Of a stretch of 64,000 nucleotides of DNA, positions 7,566 through 15,273 are shown piece after piece; position 1 is the first letter of the stretch; each line of letters starts with the position of its first letter. The notes beneath the pieces were generated by a model that saw only the letters and a program-made list of their open reading frames with translations, searched no databases and was not told where the DNA came from. Position numbers and translations under genes: made by a program. This stretch comes from Rhodospirillales bacterium (GTDB lineage Bacteria > Pseudomonadota > Alphaproteobacteria > Rhodospirillales > WMHbin7). Location: NCBI GenBank assembly GCA_016214125.1, contig JACRPC010000043.1, positions 1 to 64,000 of the forward strand, given 5' to 3'.

Positions 7566-8192
7566 ATGAGCGCCGCGCTCGATTATCTGCTCAAGGCCCG
7601 CCCCGAGGCGATGGGCGCCTATTTCGCCTTCTTGAAGGATGCGGGCACCCGCCTCGATCCCAAGACCCGCAATCTCATTTCGGTGATCACCAAGGTCAGT
7701 TCGCAGACCGAACGCGGCTTGAAGCAATATCTGAGCCGCGCGCTGCGCGAGGGTTGCAGCGCCGAGGAGGTGATCGACGCCCTCTTGATGGCCTTTCCCG
7801 CTTTGGGGCTGGCGAAGATCATCTGGGCGGTCGATGTCATCCTTGCCATGAACCTGCCGGAATTTTCGCCCGAGCGGCTGGGCGAGGCGGCGCGCTGGCG
7901 CAAGGTGGCGCCCGCGAAAGCGGCGCCGCTCAACAAGACGGTGCGGATCGAGGCCGAGGGCAAGGCGCTGTTTCTCCACCGAACCGCCAAGGAAGTCCGC
8001 GCCTTCGACAGCCGCTGTCCGCATCAGGGCACCGACATGCCGGAATTGGCGCTCACCGGCGCCAAGCTCGTCTGCCCCAAGCACAAATGGGTGTTCGACG
8101 CCAAGAGCGGCGCCTGCATCGGCAAAGGCCACGCCCCGATGAAAAGCTATCCGGCGAAGATCGAGAAGGGATCGGTGCTGGTCGCCTGGTGA
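7566..8192 (+). CDS. Carboxymuconolactone-decarboxylase-like / Rieske [2Fe-2S] fusion protein
   Basis: A 208-residue two-domain protein. Residues 1-100 are an all-helical CMD/AhpD-like domain (DPKTRNLISVITKVSSQTERG, then AEEVIDALLMAFPALG). It lacks the CxxC pair of AhpD, so it should not be a peroxidase-type thiol enzyme. Residues 122-208 are a Rieske ferredoxin domain with Cys151-x-His153 and Cys170-x2-His173. A GAGGAGG ribosome site precedes the ATG at 7566. It follows the cupin by 25 bp and is probably the last gene of the unit. It could carry electrons to or from the flavoprotein at 4500, or act on a product of the sulfur branch. That role is inferred from position only. Confidence 0.8.
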   Translation: MSAALDYLLKARPEAMGAYFAFLKDAGTRLDPKTRNLISVITKVSSQTERGLKQYLSRALREGCSAEEVIDALLMAFPALGLAKIIWAVDVILAMNLPEFSPERLGEAARWRKVAPAKAAPLNKTVRIEAEGKALFLHRTAKEVRAFDSRCPHQGTDMPELALTGAKLVCPKHKWVFDAKSGACIGKGHAPMKSYPAKIEKGSVLVAW

Positions 8193-8256
8193 GGCAACGG
8201 GCTTTCGGACGCCCGCCAAAAATCTGAACCAACGCCGATGATGTTCAAAGAAGGCA

Positions 8257-8318
8257 AACCACCAAGGCACCAAGGCACCAAGAATCGGCGATCATCGTGT
8301 CATGGTGTCTTGGTAGTT
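8257..8318. repeat. Dispersed palindromic repeat, copy 1
   Basis: Imperfect inverted repeat built from CACCAAGG/CACCAAGA-type units on the left and TGGTGTCTTGGTAGTT on the right. It lies between two convergent genes (CMD-Rieske and radical SAM). Related copies occur at 43971 and 46541. It could fold into a long hairpin and act as a bidirectional transcript end. Confidence 0.7.
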
Positions 8319-8408
8319 CGCTTGTCTTTTTGGCGGCCGTCACGAAGCATGAGGGCGGCGCGCCGCGACGTTTCCCGCCGCCCGGCAAACGCCTGGCCGG
8401 GCGCTGGG

Positions 8409-9275
8409 TCAGCCGGCCGGATCGGCGGGGGGCCGCCAGGCTTTGGTGATGTCGCCTTGCTCGAAGGTCTGCGGCTGGGCCGGGCACATGCCGCACACGG
8501 TTTCGGCTTCCCGTGTGAAGAAATCGCGCATTTCCGCTTCGGTGGCCTCGACCGAAATCGGCTGGTAGGCAAGATAGGGCTGCCATTCCGGCACGTCCCG
8601 AAGGCCGAAGCGGTCGGCCACTTTGCCCAGGAAGGCGAGCGGCGGGCATTTCCAAATCCGGCCGTCATGCAAGGTGCGGCAGAGCTTGCCGATGCAGCCC
8701 TCCCACGAGGCCTCGGGCGAACCGTCGGCAAAGGGGCGCATCGCCGGTCCCTCGCCCCGATAGGTGCGGGTGAAGCTGTGCTCGGCGGTTCGCAGGATCA
8801 TCTCGAATCCATGCGCGAGGCGCGCCTCTTCGATGGCAAGCAGCGCCTGGTTGAAGCGTTCGAGATAGGCAAAATCGCGGTAGGAATGGACGCTGACATC
8901 AAGGCGGGTGCCGGTTTCGGCGATCGCCGCCAAGAGGTCGGGCCGGCGCGCCAGGCCGAGCCCGTTGCTGATCAGGATGCGCCTGGCATTGGGCCAAAGA
9001 AGCTGGGCAAGCTTCAGATACGCGACCAGATCGGGATTGAGGGCCGGTTCGCCGCCCAGCATCGAGAAGGTTTCCGGAATAAGCCGGGTCGCCCAGGCGC
9101 GCAGCCAGTCGCCGCCTTGCCGGAAGGCGACGTGACCCTTGAGGCCGTAATTGGAATAGTGGGTGCAGCCCCGGCAATGAAGATCGCAGGCGAAGGCCAG
9201 ATCCATTTCCAGGAACGGCACCACCAGAACGCGGTGGATGGCCGGTTGGCCGGCATTCCCATTCGTTGGCGCCAT
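8409..9275 (-). CDS. Radical SAM protein
   Basis: A 288-residue radical S-adenosylmethionine protein. The cluster-binding motif is Cys30-x3-Cys34-x2-Cys37 (ACDLHCRGCTHY), followed by the MLGGEPALNPD strand-turn typical of the GGE motif and an ISNGLGL segment. Additional cysteines in CIGKLC...KCPP and CGMCP near the C-terminus resemble an auxiliary-cluster (SPASM/twitch-like) region. The substrate is not recognisable. The CxxxCxxC plus an HYSNYG segment is seen in small radical SAM proteins found near polysaccharide or peptide genes, but no such partner is adjacent. It appears to be a stand-alone gene, convergent with the sulfur cluster and followed by rpoH on the same strand. Confidence 0.85.
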   Translation of the reverse strand: MAPTNGNAGQPAIHRVLVVPFLEMDLAFACDLHCRGCTHYSNYGLKGHVAFRQGGDWLRAWATRLIPETFSMLGGEPALNPDLVAYLKLAQLLWPNARRILISNGLGLARRPDLLAAIAETGTRLDVSVHSYRDFAYLERFNQALLAIEEARLAHGFEMILRTAEHSFTRTYRGEGPAMRPFADGSPEASWEGCIGKLCRTLHDGRIWKCPPLAFLGKVADRFGLRDVPEWQPYLAYQPISVEATEAEMRDFFTREAETVCGMCPAQPQTFEQGDITKAWRPPADPAG

Positions 9276-9362
9276 CCCTTGGACTCCGCGTGACCAGGCG
9301 GTTCCGTGTTTAGACGATTTTCCCCGCCAAGGGAACGGGAGCCCGGATGGCCGGCGGCCGCG

Positions 9363-10235
9363 CTAGGCCAGCGCCGCCTTGGCGCGCACCGATTTTTGCA
9401 GCTTGTCGAAGGCGCGCATCTCAATCTGGCGCACCCGCTCGCGGCTGATCCCGTATTCCTGCGACAAATCCTCAAGGGTGGCGGGCTCGTCGCGCAGGCG
9501 CCGGGCCGTCAGGATGGCGCGCTCGCGCGGACCCAAAACGGCCATCGAATCGACCAAGAGGGCGTGGCGCTGGTCGGTCTCCTCGCGCTCGCCCAGCACC
9601 GTTTCGGCGTCGGGCGTCTCGTCTTCCAGCCAGTCCATCCATTCGCTGTCGCCGTCGGCGCGCATCGGCGCGTTCAAGGAGTGATCCGGGCTGGCCATGC
9701 GCCGGTTCATCTCGATCACCTCGGTCTTGGTGACCTCGAGCTTGGTGGCGATGGCGGCCACTGTGTCGGGCGCCATGTCGCCTTCCTCGAAGGCCTCCAT
9801 CTTGCCCTTGAGCCGGCGCAAATTGAAGAACAGCTTCTTCTGCGCCGCCGTGGTGCCCATCTTCACCAGCGACCAGGAATGCAGGATGTATTCCTGCATG
9901 GCGGCCCGAATCCACCACATGGCGTAGGTGGCCAGCCGGAAGCCCCGGTCGGGATCGAAGCGCTTGATCGCCTGCATCATGCCGAGATTGCCCTCGGCGA
10001 TCAGCTCGCCGATCGGCAGCCCATAGCCGCGATAGCCCATGGCAATCTTGGCGACCAGACGCAAATGGCTGGTGATCAGACGCTCGGCCGCCTCGGGGTC
10101 CTCGGTGGCGCGGTAGCGCTGGGCAAGCTGGAATTCCTCGTCGGGCGCCAGCATCGGGAATTTGCGGATGGTCTGCAGGTAGCGGGAAAGATTATTTTCC
10201 GGCGCCAGCGACAGCGGATTGGAAAGAGCGGTCAT
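9363..10235 (-). CDS. rpoH: RNA polymerase heat-shock sigma factor sigma-32
   Basis: A 290-residue RpoH. It has sigma-70 region 2 (HLRLVAKIAMGYRGYGLPIG, then the core-binding and -10 helices in GFRLATYAMWWIRAAMQEYI), the RpoH box QKKLFFNLR, and region 4 helix-turn-helix (LEDLSQEYGISRERVRQIE). It directs transcription of heat-shock genes. The groESL genes in this window also carry a CIRCE element, so both control systems may operate. A good AGGAGATAGG ribosome site lies before the start. It follows rluD on the same strand with a 113-bp gap that is AT-rich at its upstream edge, so a separate promoter is possible. Confidence 0.96.
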   Translation of the reverse strand: MTALSNPLSLAPENNLSRYLQTIRKFPMLAPDEEFQLAQRYRATEDPEAAERLITSHLRLVAKIAMGYRGYGLPIGELIAEGNLGMMQAIKRFDPDRGFRLATYAMWWIRAAMQEYILHSWSLVKMGTTAAQKKLFFNLRRLKGKMEAFEEGDMAPDTVAAIATKLEVTKTEVIEMNRRMASPDHSLNAPMRADGDSEWMDWLEDETPDAETVLGEREETDQRHALLVDSMAVLGPRERAILTARRLRDEPATLEDLSQEYGISRERVRQIEMRAFDKLQKSVRAKAALA

Positions 10236-10348
10236 CGTGCCTATCTCCTATCCCCAAGAGGTTCGCCGATCCCCCGATTTGCTCGGACCCTGGCCGGGTC
10301 CCAGCGCTGCCGGAAAAACCAAGCGTTGGCCTCAGGTATAGATGATTT

Positions 10349-11326
10349 TTAGTCGCTGTCCAGTAATTTTAATATATCATTGATATCATTATAAAAATCA
10401 CTTTGAAAGGATTTTAATTTTCGGCTCGTCGGGTGCGTAAAGCCCAGCCGATAGGCATGCAGGGCTTGGCGTGGAAAGGCTCTGAGGGCGGCCAGCGTGG
10501 CGGCGGGCAACGCTGTGGGCTGGCGGCCGGCGCGGCTTCGTCCATAAAGAGGATCGCCGATCAGCGGATGGCCGAGATGGGCAAGATGGACCCGCACCTG
10601 ATGGGTGCGTCCGGTCTCCAAAATGCATTCGACCAGACTTACCGCCTGCGCCCAGCTTTTGATGACGCGATAGCGGGTGCGGGCCGGTTTGCCGCCCCGC
10701 GTCACCACCGCCATTTTCTTGCGGTTGGCGGGGCTGCGGCCGATGGCGCCGGCGATCACGCCCTGGCTTGGCCTTGGCACGCCCCAGACCAGCGCCTGAT
10801 AGGCACGCTCGATCGTGTGCTGGGCGAATTGCTGGGACAGGGCGGCGTGGGCGGCGTCGGTCTTGGCGGCGACCATCAGGCCGCTGGTGTCCTTGTCCAG
10901 CCGATGGACGATGCCCGGCCGCTTGACGCCGCCGATGCCGGAAAGGCCGTCGCCGCAATGGGCCAAGAGCGCGTTGACCAGCGTCCGGTCGGGATTGCCG
11001 GGCGCCGGGTGGACGACCAGCCCGGGCGGCTTTTCCAGAACAATCAGATACTCGTCTTCGTAGAGCACCGCCAGATCCATCGCCTGCGGCCGGGGCAGGG
11101 CTGGCCGGGGCGTGGGCACGGCGACCGTGAAGACCTGGCCGGGTTTGACCCGCGCCGAGGCGTCGGTTATGGTCCGCTCGGCTTGCGCCACGCGGCCTTC
11201 GGCGATCAGCGCCTGCAAGCGGGCGCGCGACAGATCGGGCAGCGAGTCGGCCAGCCAGCGGTCGAGCCGGGTACCGGCGCGCTCGGCGGGAACGGGGAGG
11301 GTTTCGCGGCGTCGATCGTCGGTCAT
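10349..11326 (-). CDS. rluD: Large-subunit rRNA pseudouridine synthase, RluD family
   Basis: A 325-residue RluA/RluD-type enzyme. Residues 15-70 form an S4 RNA-binding domain (GTRLDRWLADSLPDLSRARLQ). The catalytic motif is HRLDKDTSG with Asp144 as nucleophile, and GRTHQVRVHLAHLGHPLIGD follows. It should convert uridines of 23S rRNA helix 69 to pseudouridine; the exact site is inferred from the family. The last 25 residues, after the TSRKLKSFQ motif, are rich in Asp, Asn and Ile and are encoded by unusually AT-rich DNA. It is divergent from the small membrane protein gene at 11363. Confidence 0.92.
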   Translation of the reverse strand: MTDDRRRETLPVPAERAGTRLDRWLADSLPDLSRARLQALIAEGRVAQAERTITDASARVKPGQVFTVAVPTPRPALPRPQAMDLAVLYEDEYLIVLEKPPGLVVHPAPGNPDRTLVNALLAHCGDGLSGIGGVKRPGIVHRLDKDTSGLMVAAKTDAAHAALSQQFAQHTIERAYQALVWGVPRPSQGVIAGAIGRSPANRKKMAVVTRGGKPARTRYRVIKSWAQAVSLVECILETGRTHQVRVHLAHLGHPLIGDPLYGRSRAGRQPTALPAATLAALRAFPRQALHAYRLGFTHPTSRKLKSFQSDFYNDINDILKLLDSD

Positions 11327-11362
11327 CGCCGCTCTACTTAACAGGATGGGCCTTTAGAATCC

Positions 11363-11665
11363 ATGAACCTCACCGCGCTCAAGGGCATTGCGATCGGCAT
11401 GGGCGTCCTCGTCCTGCTCGGGCTCACCGCGCTCGGATGGGGGGTGATGACCCAGGCCGGCAAGCTGAAGGGCGGCACTTCGGCCGGCGCCAAGCCGTTC
11501 GGGCTGGTCGAACTGGGCCAGCCCACCGGCAGCCAGATGGCGGAAGCGCGCGCCGAGGGCGGACGGATTTTTCTCAAGGTAACGGGCGGCGGCCTGCCCG
11601 ACCGGCTCTTGGTGATCGATGCCGCCACGGGCCAGCATCTGGGCACCCTCCAGCTTTCCCGATGA
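11363..11665 (+). CDS. Small single-pass membrane protein of unknown function
   Basis: A 100-residue protein with one transmembrane helix (residues about 7-30, GIAIGMGVLVLLGLTALGWG) and a soluble remainder. The C-terminal half has a beta-rich pattern (GRIFLKVTGGGLPDRLLVIDAATGQHLGTLQL), as in proteins that display a small beta-propeller or strand-swapped module. I do not recognise its function. Similar short proteins are found divergent from rluD in alphaproteobacteria. Its stop overlaps the next start (ATGA), so it is coupled to the JAMM peptidase. Confidence 0.7.
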   Translation: MNLTALKGIAIGMGVLVLLGLTALGWGVMTQAGKLKGGTSAGAKPFGLVELGQPTGSQMAEARAEGGRIFLKVTGGGLPDRLLVIDAATGQHLGTLQLSR

Positions 11666-12096
11666 TTGCGCTTCGGCCGGCCGATCTGGTCCTGATTCGC
11701 GCCCTGGCCCAGGCTTCCTATCCGGTCGAATGCTGCGGCATCCTGATCGGCCGACGCGAGGCCGACCGCGTCACCGTCACCCGTATCGTGCCCTCGGCCA
11801 ACATCTTAGCCAACGAGCGGCCCGACCGTTTCGAGATCGATCCCCGCACGCGGCTCGAAGCCATGCGCCAGGCCGAGGCCGAGGGGCTCGAGATGGTCGG
11901 CCATTACCATTCCCATCCCGATCATCCGGCCCAGCCCTCGGCCACCGATCTGGCGGCGGCCTGGGAGCCCGATCTCGTCTGGCTGATCGTCGCCGTGACC
12001 AAGGACGGGCCGGGCGCCATCGCCGCCTTCAAAGCCGACGACGCCGCCACCCGCTTCGATCCGGTGGGGATGGACACGCTCCCGGACGATTGCTAG
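11662..12096 (+). CDS. JAMM/MPN+ family metallopeptidase (M67)
   Basis: A 144-residue single-domain protein with an intact JAMM zinc site: Glu23 (YPVECCGIL), His83, His85, Ser93 and Asp96 in the HxHx7SxxD motif (HSHPDHPAQPSATD). Bacterial stand-alone JAMM enzymes usually cleave a ubiquitin-like sulfur carrier (ThiS/MoaD/CysO type) from an adduct, for instance in cysteine synthesis. No sulfur carrier gene is adjacent. The cysK-moeB-dsrE group at 47.9-49.7 kb in this window is a possible functional relative. The start at 11662 overlaps the preceding stop, and the longer ORF from 11437 is a frame shadow. Confidence 0.88.
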   Translation: MIALRPADLVLIRALAQASYPVECCGILIGRREADRVTVTRIVPSANILANERPDRFEIDPRTRLEAMRQAEAEGLEMVGHYHSHPDHPAQPSATDLAAAWEPDLVWLIVAVTKDGPGAIAAFKADDAATRFDPVGMDTLPDDC

Positions 12097-12130
12097 CTTC
12101 CCCCGTCCATTTCGACCGGGAGTCTTCGCC

Positions 12131-12997
12131 ATGACCGAGCGTCCGCGCCGCAGCGTCCTTTACATGCCGGGCTCGAACCCGCGCGCGCTCGAGAAGGCGC
12201 GCACGCTCAAGGCCGACGCGCTGATCCTCGATCTTGAAGACGCGGTGGCGCCCGACGCCAAGGACACGGCGCGCGCCAACGTGCTGGCGACGCTGGCCCA
12301 GGGCGGCTATGGCGGGCGCGAGCTTCTGGTCCGCACCAACGGCCTTGCCACGCCCTGGGGCGAGGCCGATTTGATCGCGGCGGCGCGCTCGGGCGCCGAC
12401 GGCGTGCTCCTGCCCAAGGTGGAAAGCGCCCGCATGGTGAACGAGGCGCTGGCGATCCTCTCCGCCCACGGCGCGCCCGAGAGGCTGGCCGTCTGGTGCA
12501 TGATGGAAACGCCCCGGGGCATTCTGGCGGCGGCCGAGATCGGCGCCGCCTCACCCCGGCTGGCCGGGCTGGTGATGGGCACCTCCGATCTTGCAAAAGA
12601 CCTCCATTGCGCCCACACCCGCGATCGCCTGCCGCTCATCGCCAGCTTGAACAAGGTGGTGCTGGTGGCAAGGGCCCATGGGCTGGCGGCGATCGACGGC
12701 GTTCATCTCGATCTGGCCGACGACGAGGGCTTTGCCTTCGCCTGCCGCCAGGGCCGCGAACTGGGCTTCGACGGCAAGACGCTCATCCATCCCAAGACCA
12801 TCGACGAGGCCAACCGCGCCTTCGCGCCGTCGGCGGACGAGATCGCCCAGGCGCAAACGATCATCGCCGCCTTCGCCCAAGCCCAGGCCAAGGGCCAAGG
12901 CGTGGTCGTGGTCGAGGGCAAGCTGGTGGAATCGCTCCATGTCGAGAACGCCAAGCGTCTGGTGGCGCTGGCCCAAGCCATCGACGCCCTCGCCTGA
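12131..12997 (+). CDS. HpcH/HpaI-type CoA-ester lyase (malyl-CoA thioesterase/lyase family)
   Basis: A 288-residue citrate-lyase-beta-like protein: RSVLYMPGSNPRALEKA, the Mg/acid motif LDLEDAVAPD, RTNGLATPWG, LLPKVESA, the catalytic METPRGIL and GFDGKTLIHP. Members near this length include (3S)-malyl-CoA thioesterase, while true malyl-CoA/beta-methylmalyl-CoA lyases are about 30 residues longer. It is followed 19 bp later by a mesaconyl-CoA hydratase-like gene, so a part in the ethylmalonyl-CoA pathway of acetate assimilation is likely. Thioesterase versus lyase cannot be settled from sequence alone. Confidence 0.85.
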   Translation: MTERPRRSVLYMPGSNPRALEKARTLKADALILDLEDAVAPDAKDTARANVLATLAQGGYGGRELLVRTNGLATPWGEADLIAAARSGADGVLLPKVESARMVNEALAILSAHGAPERLAVWCMMETPRGILAAAEIGAASPRLAGLVMGTSDLAKDLHCAHTRDRLPLIASLNKVVLVARAHGLAAIDGVHLDLADDEGFAFACRQGRELGFDGKTLIHPKTIDEANRAFAPSADEIAQAQTIIAAFAQAQAKGQGVVVVEGKLVESLHVENAKRLVALAQAIDALA

Positions 12998-13016
12998 TTC
13001 ACCAAGGACCCCCGCC

Positions 13017-14066
13017 ATGACCAAGACCAACCCCGGCAATTTCTTCGAGGATTTCACCATCGGCCAGGCGCTGGCGCATCCGACGCCGCGCACCCTGGTG
13101 GCCGGCGATCAGGCGCTCTACACCGCGCTTTACGGCAACCGCTTCGCCTGCGCGTCCTCGGCCGAATTCGCCCGCGCCATCGGCTATGCCGGCTGGCCCA
13201 TGGACGATCTTCTGGTCTTCCATGTCGTGTTCGGCAAAACGGTGCCCGACATTTCCTTGAACGCGGTCGCCAATCTGGGTTACGCCGACGGCCGCTTCGG
13301 GGTGCCGGTCTATCCGGGCGACACGCTCCGCACCCAATCGACGGTGATCGGGCTCAAGGAGAATTCCGACAAGAAGACCGGCGTGGTCTATGTCCGCTCG
13401 ACCGGGCTTAACCAGCGCGACGAGATGGTGCTCGATTACGCCCGCTGGGTGATGGTGCGCAAGCGCGACGCCAACGCGCCGGCGCCCGAAACGGTGGTCC
13501 CCGACCTGCCCAAGGCGGTGGCGCCCCAGGCCCTGGTGCTGCCCGCTCTCAATCTCGCCCGCTACGACGACCGGCTGGCCGGCTCGCCGCACCGCTTCGA
13601 GGATTACCAGGTGGGCGAGCGCATCGATCATGTCGACGGCATGACGGTGGAAGAGGCCGAGCACATGCTGGCGACACGGCATTTCCAGAACACCGCCAAG
13701 GTCCATTTCAACCAGCATGCCGAGAAGGATGGGCGCTTCCAAAAGCGCATCGTCTATGGCGGCCATGTCATCAGCCTGGCGCGCGCGTTGTCTTTCAATG
13801 GCCTGGCCAACGCCTTCAAGATCGTGGCGATCAACGCCGGGCGCCATGTGGCGCCGGTTTTTGCCGGCGACACCGTCTACGCCTGGACGGAGGTGCTGGA
13901 GGCGCACGCCTTGCCCGGTCGGGCCGATCTGGGCGCGCTCAGGCTGCGCACCGTCGCCACCAAGGATCAGCCTTGCGCCCAATTCCCCTTCAAGGAGGGC
14001 GAGGGCACCCACAAGGCGGTGGTGCTCGATTTCGACTACACCGTGCTGATGCCGGGGAAGGGGTAG
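13017..14066 (+). CDS. mch: MaoC-family mesaconyl-CoA hydratase (beta-methylmalyl-CoA dehydratase)
   Basis: A 349-residue double hot-dog protein. The N-terminal hot-dog (residues about 8-160) begins NFFEDFTIGQALAHPTPRT. The C-terminal one (residues about 195-340) contains HRFEDYQVGERIDHVDGMTVEE and the GGHVISLARALSFNG segment. Length and both halves match mesaconyl-C1-CoA hydratase, which interconverts mesaconyl-CoA and beta-methylmalyl-CoA in the ethylmalonyl-CoA pathway. The ATG at 13017 is preferred because the longer frame reads through the previous gene out of phase. Pairing with the malyl-CoA family gene supports the call. Confidence 0.85.
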   Translation: MTKTNPGNFFEDFTIGQALAHPTPRTLVAGDQALYTALYGNRFACASSAEFARAIGYAGWPMDDLLVFHVVFGKTVPDISLNAVANLGYADGRFGVPVYPGDTLRTQSTVIGLKENSDKKTGVVYVRSTGLNQRDEMVLDYARWVMVRKRDANAPAPETVVPDLPKAVAPQALVLPALNLARYDDRLAGSPHRFEDYQVGERIDHVDGMTVEEAEHMLATRHFQNTAKVHFNQHAEKDGRFQKRIVYGGHVISLARALSFNGLANAFKIVAINAGRHVAPVFAGDTVYAWTEVLEAHALPGRADLGALRLRTVATKDQPCAQFPFKEGEGTHKAVVLDFDYTVLMPGKG

Positions 14067-14091
14067 GGGGATAGGGGCGGAAATCTTTATT

Positions 14092-14220
14092 ATGTCCCCG
14101 ATTTTCTGTCCAAAAAAATCACCGCCAGCGAAGTGCCAATACCCGGGTGGCGTCAAATCGGCCCCCTATAGGTGGCTCAAAGCGGGGATTACAAGATTCA
14201 TGTCGGGGGTGGCGTAAGGC
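14092..14220. mobile_element. IS-end-like remnant upstream of the SDR gene
   Basis: A TATGTCCCCGATTTTC segment (about 14093-14108) is the near reverse complement of the GGGGACA repeats at 15301-15350. At 14147-14185 the units GTGGCGTCAAATCGG and GTGGCTCAAAGCGG form a short direct repeat, a layout typical of IS21-family ends. No transposase remains. The identification is by pattern memory only. Confidence 0.35.
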
Positions 14221-14324
14221 TTTCACCCAACGGGCGGCTCCATGGAAGGAAATGGGCTTGACCGCCATCATGTTTCCGAACGGGCAACCGTGACATTTAT
14301 GGCGCCCCCCAACAGGAGTAACTC

Positions 14325-15077
14325 ATGACCACATCCCTCGCAGGCAAAATCGCCGTCATTACCGGTGCCAGCAGCGGCATCGGACGCTCCATCGCCGAGC
14401 GGTTCCTGGCTGAAGGCGCCAAGGTCGCTGTCTTTGCTCGTAACGCCGCCGCCCTTGCGGAAATCGCCAAGGGCCACGAAGATTCGGTGTTGGTGGTGAC
14501 CGGCGATGTCACCCGCGCCGCCGACCTGGAGCGCTTAACCACGGAGACCATCAAGAGGTTCGGGGGTGTCGATATCGTGGTGCCCAATGCCGGAATCGCC
14601 AAAGTGGTGCCCTTTGAGCAGAGCGACGCAGCGGCCATTAATCACCAATTCGGCATCAACTTCACCGGAGCGGTCCAGACGGTGCGCGGCTTTCTGCCCC
14701 ATATCCGCAAGGGTGGATCGGTGCTCTTCATCACCACCTTCCTGACCCAGGTGGGCTTCCCCGGCTTGGCCATCTACAGCGCCAGCAAAGCGGCGTTAAA
14801 GTCGTTCTCCCAGACCCTAGCCGCCGAACTGGCCCCCAAGGGCATCCGGGTGAACTCGGTGGCCCCTGGCCCCATCGCCACCCCCATCTGGGGCAGCATT
14901 GGTCTGCCCGCGGACGTCTTGCAGGCGGTGGCCAGCCAAGTGACGGCGCGCCTCATGCCCGGCGCGTTCGGTGAGCCCGGTGACATTGCCGCCACCGCCG
15001 CCTTCCTATGCTCGGACGGCGCCAAGAACATCTGGGGCCAGGAAGTCGTGGTCGATGGGGGTTACACCATCGGCTAG
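14325..15077 (+). CDS. Short-chain dehydrogenase/reductase
   Basis: A 250-residue classical SDR. It has the TGASSGIG cofactor motif, GDVTRAADLE, the NAG motif (VPNAGIAKV), the YSASK catalytic Tyr/Lys pair and the PG motif (SVAPGPIATPIW). AVFARNAAAL after the second strand favours NADP(H). The substrate is unknown. It is a single-gene unit between IS-end-like remnants, closed by a perfect terminator hairpin. Its codon choice (for example TTA and ATT codons) is less GC-biased than that of its neighbours. All this suggests a recently acquired gene. Confidence 0.88.
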   Translation: MTTSLAGKIAVITGASSGIGRSIAERFLAEGAKVAVFARNAAALAEIAKGHEDSVLVVTGDVTRAADLERLTTETIKRFGGVDIVVPNAGIAKVVPFEQSDAAAINHQFGINFTGAVQTVRGFLPHIRKGGSVLFITTFLTQVGFPGLAIYSASKAALKSFSQTLAAELAPKGIRVNSVAPGPIATPIWGSIGLPADVLQAVASQVTARLMPGAFGEPGDIAATAAFLCSDGAKNIWGQEVVVDGGYTIG

Positions 15078-15088
15078 GTAAGACCGAA

Positions 15089-15129
15089 GCCCCCATGAGT
15101 CGACTTCCGACTCATGGGGGCGGGGTTTT
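15089..15129 (+). terminator. Intrinsic terminator of the SDR gene
   Basis: Perfect 14-bp stem (15089-15102 with 15108-15121) around the 5-base loop ACTTC, followed by GGGGTTTTG. It starts 12 bp after the SDR stop codon. Confidence 0.85.
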
Positions 15130-15273
15130 GCTCCCTTTCACACAGAAGCGGGCAAAACGGGGGCGCCCAAAACGGCGACACGATACGAATTTCCCCGCGC
15201 CGCCTTTTTCGAGCGCACGCCCGACAGCCCCCGGCCCGCCCCCCAAACCGAACCGCCCGAGCCCGATCGCGCC

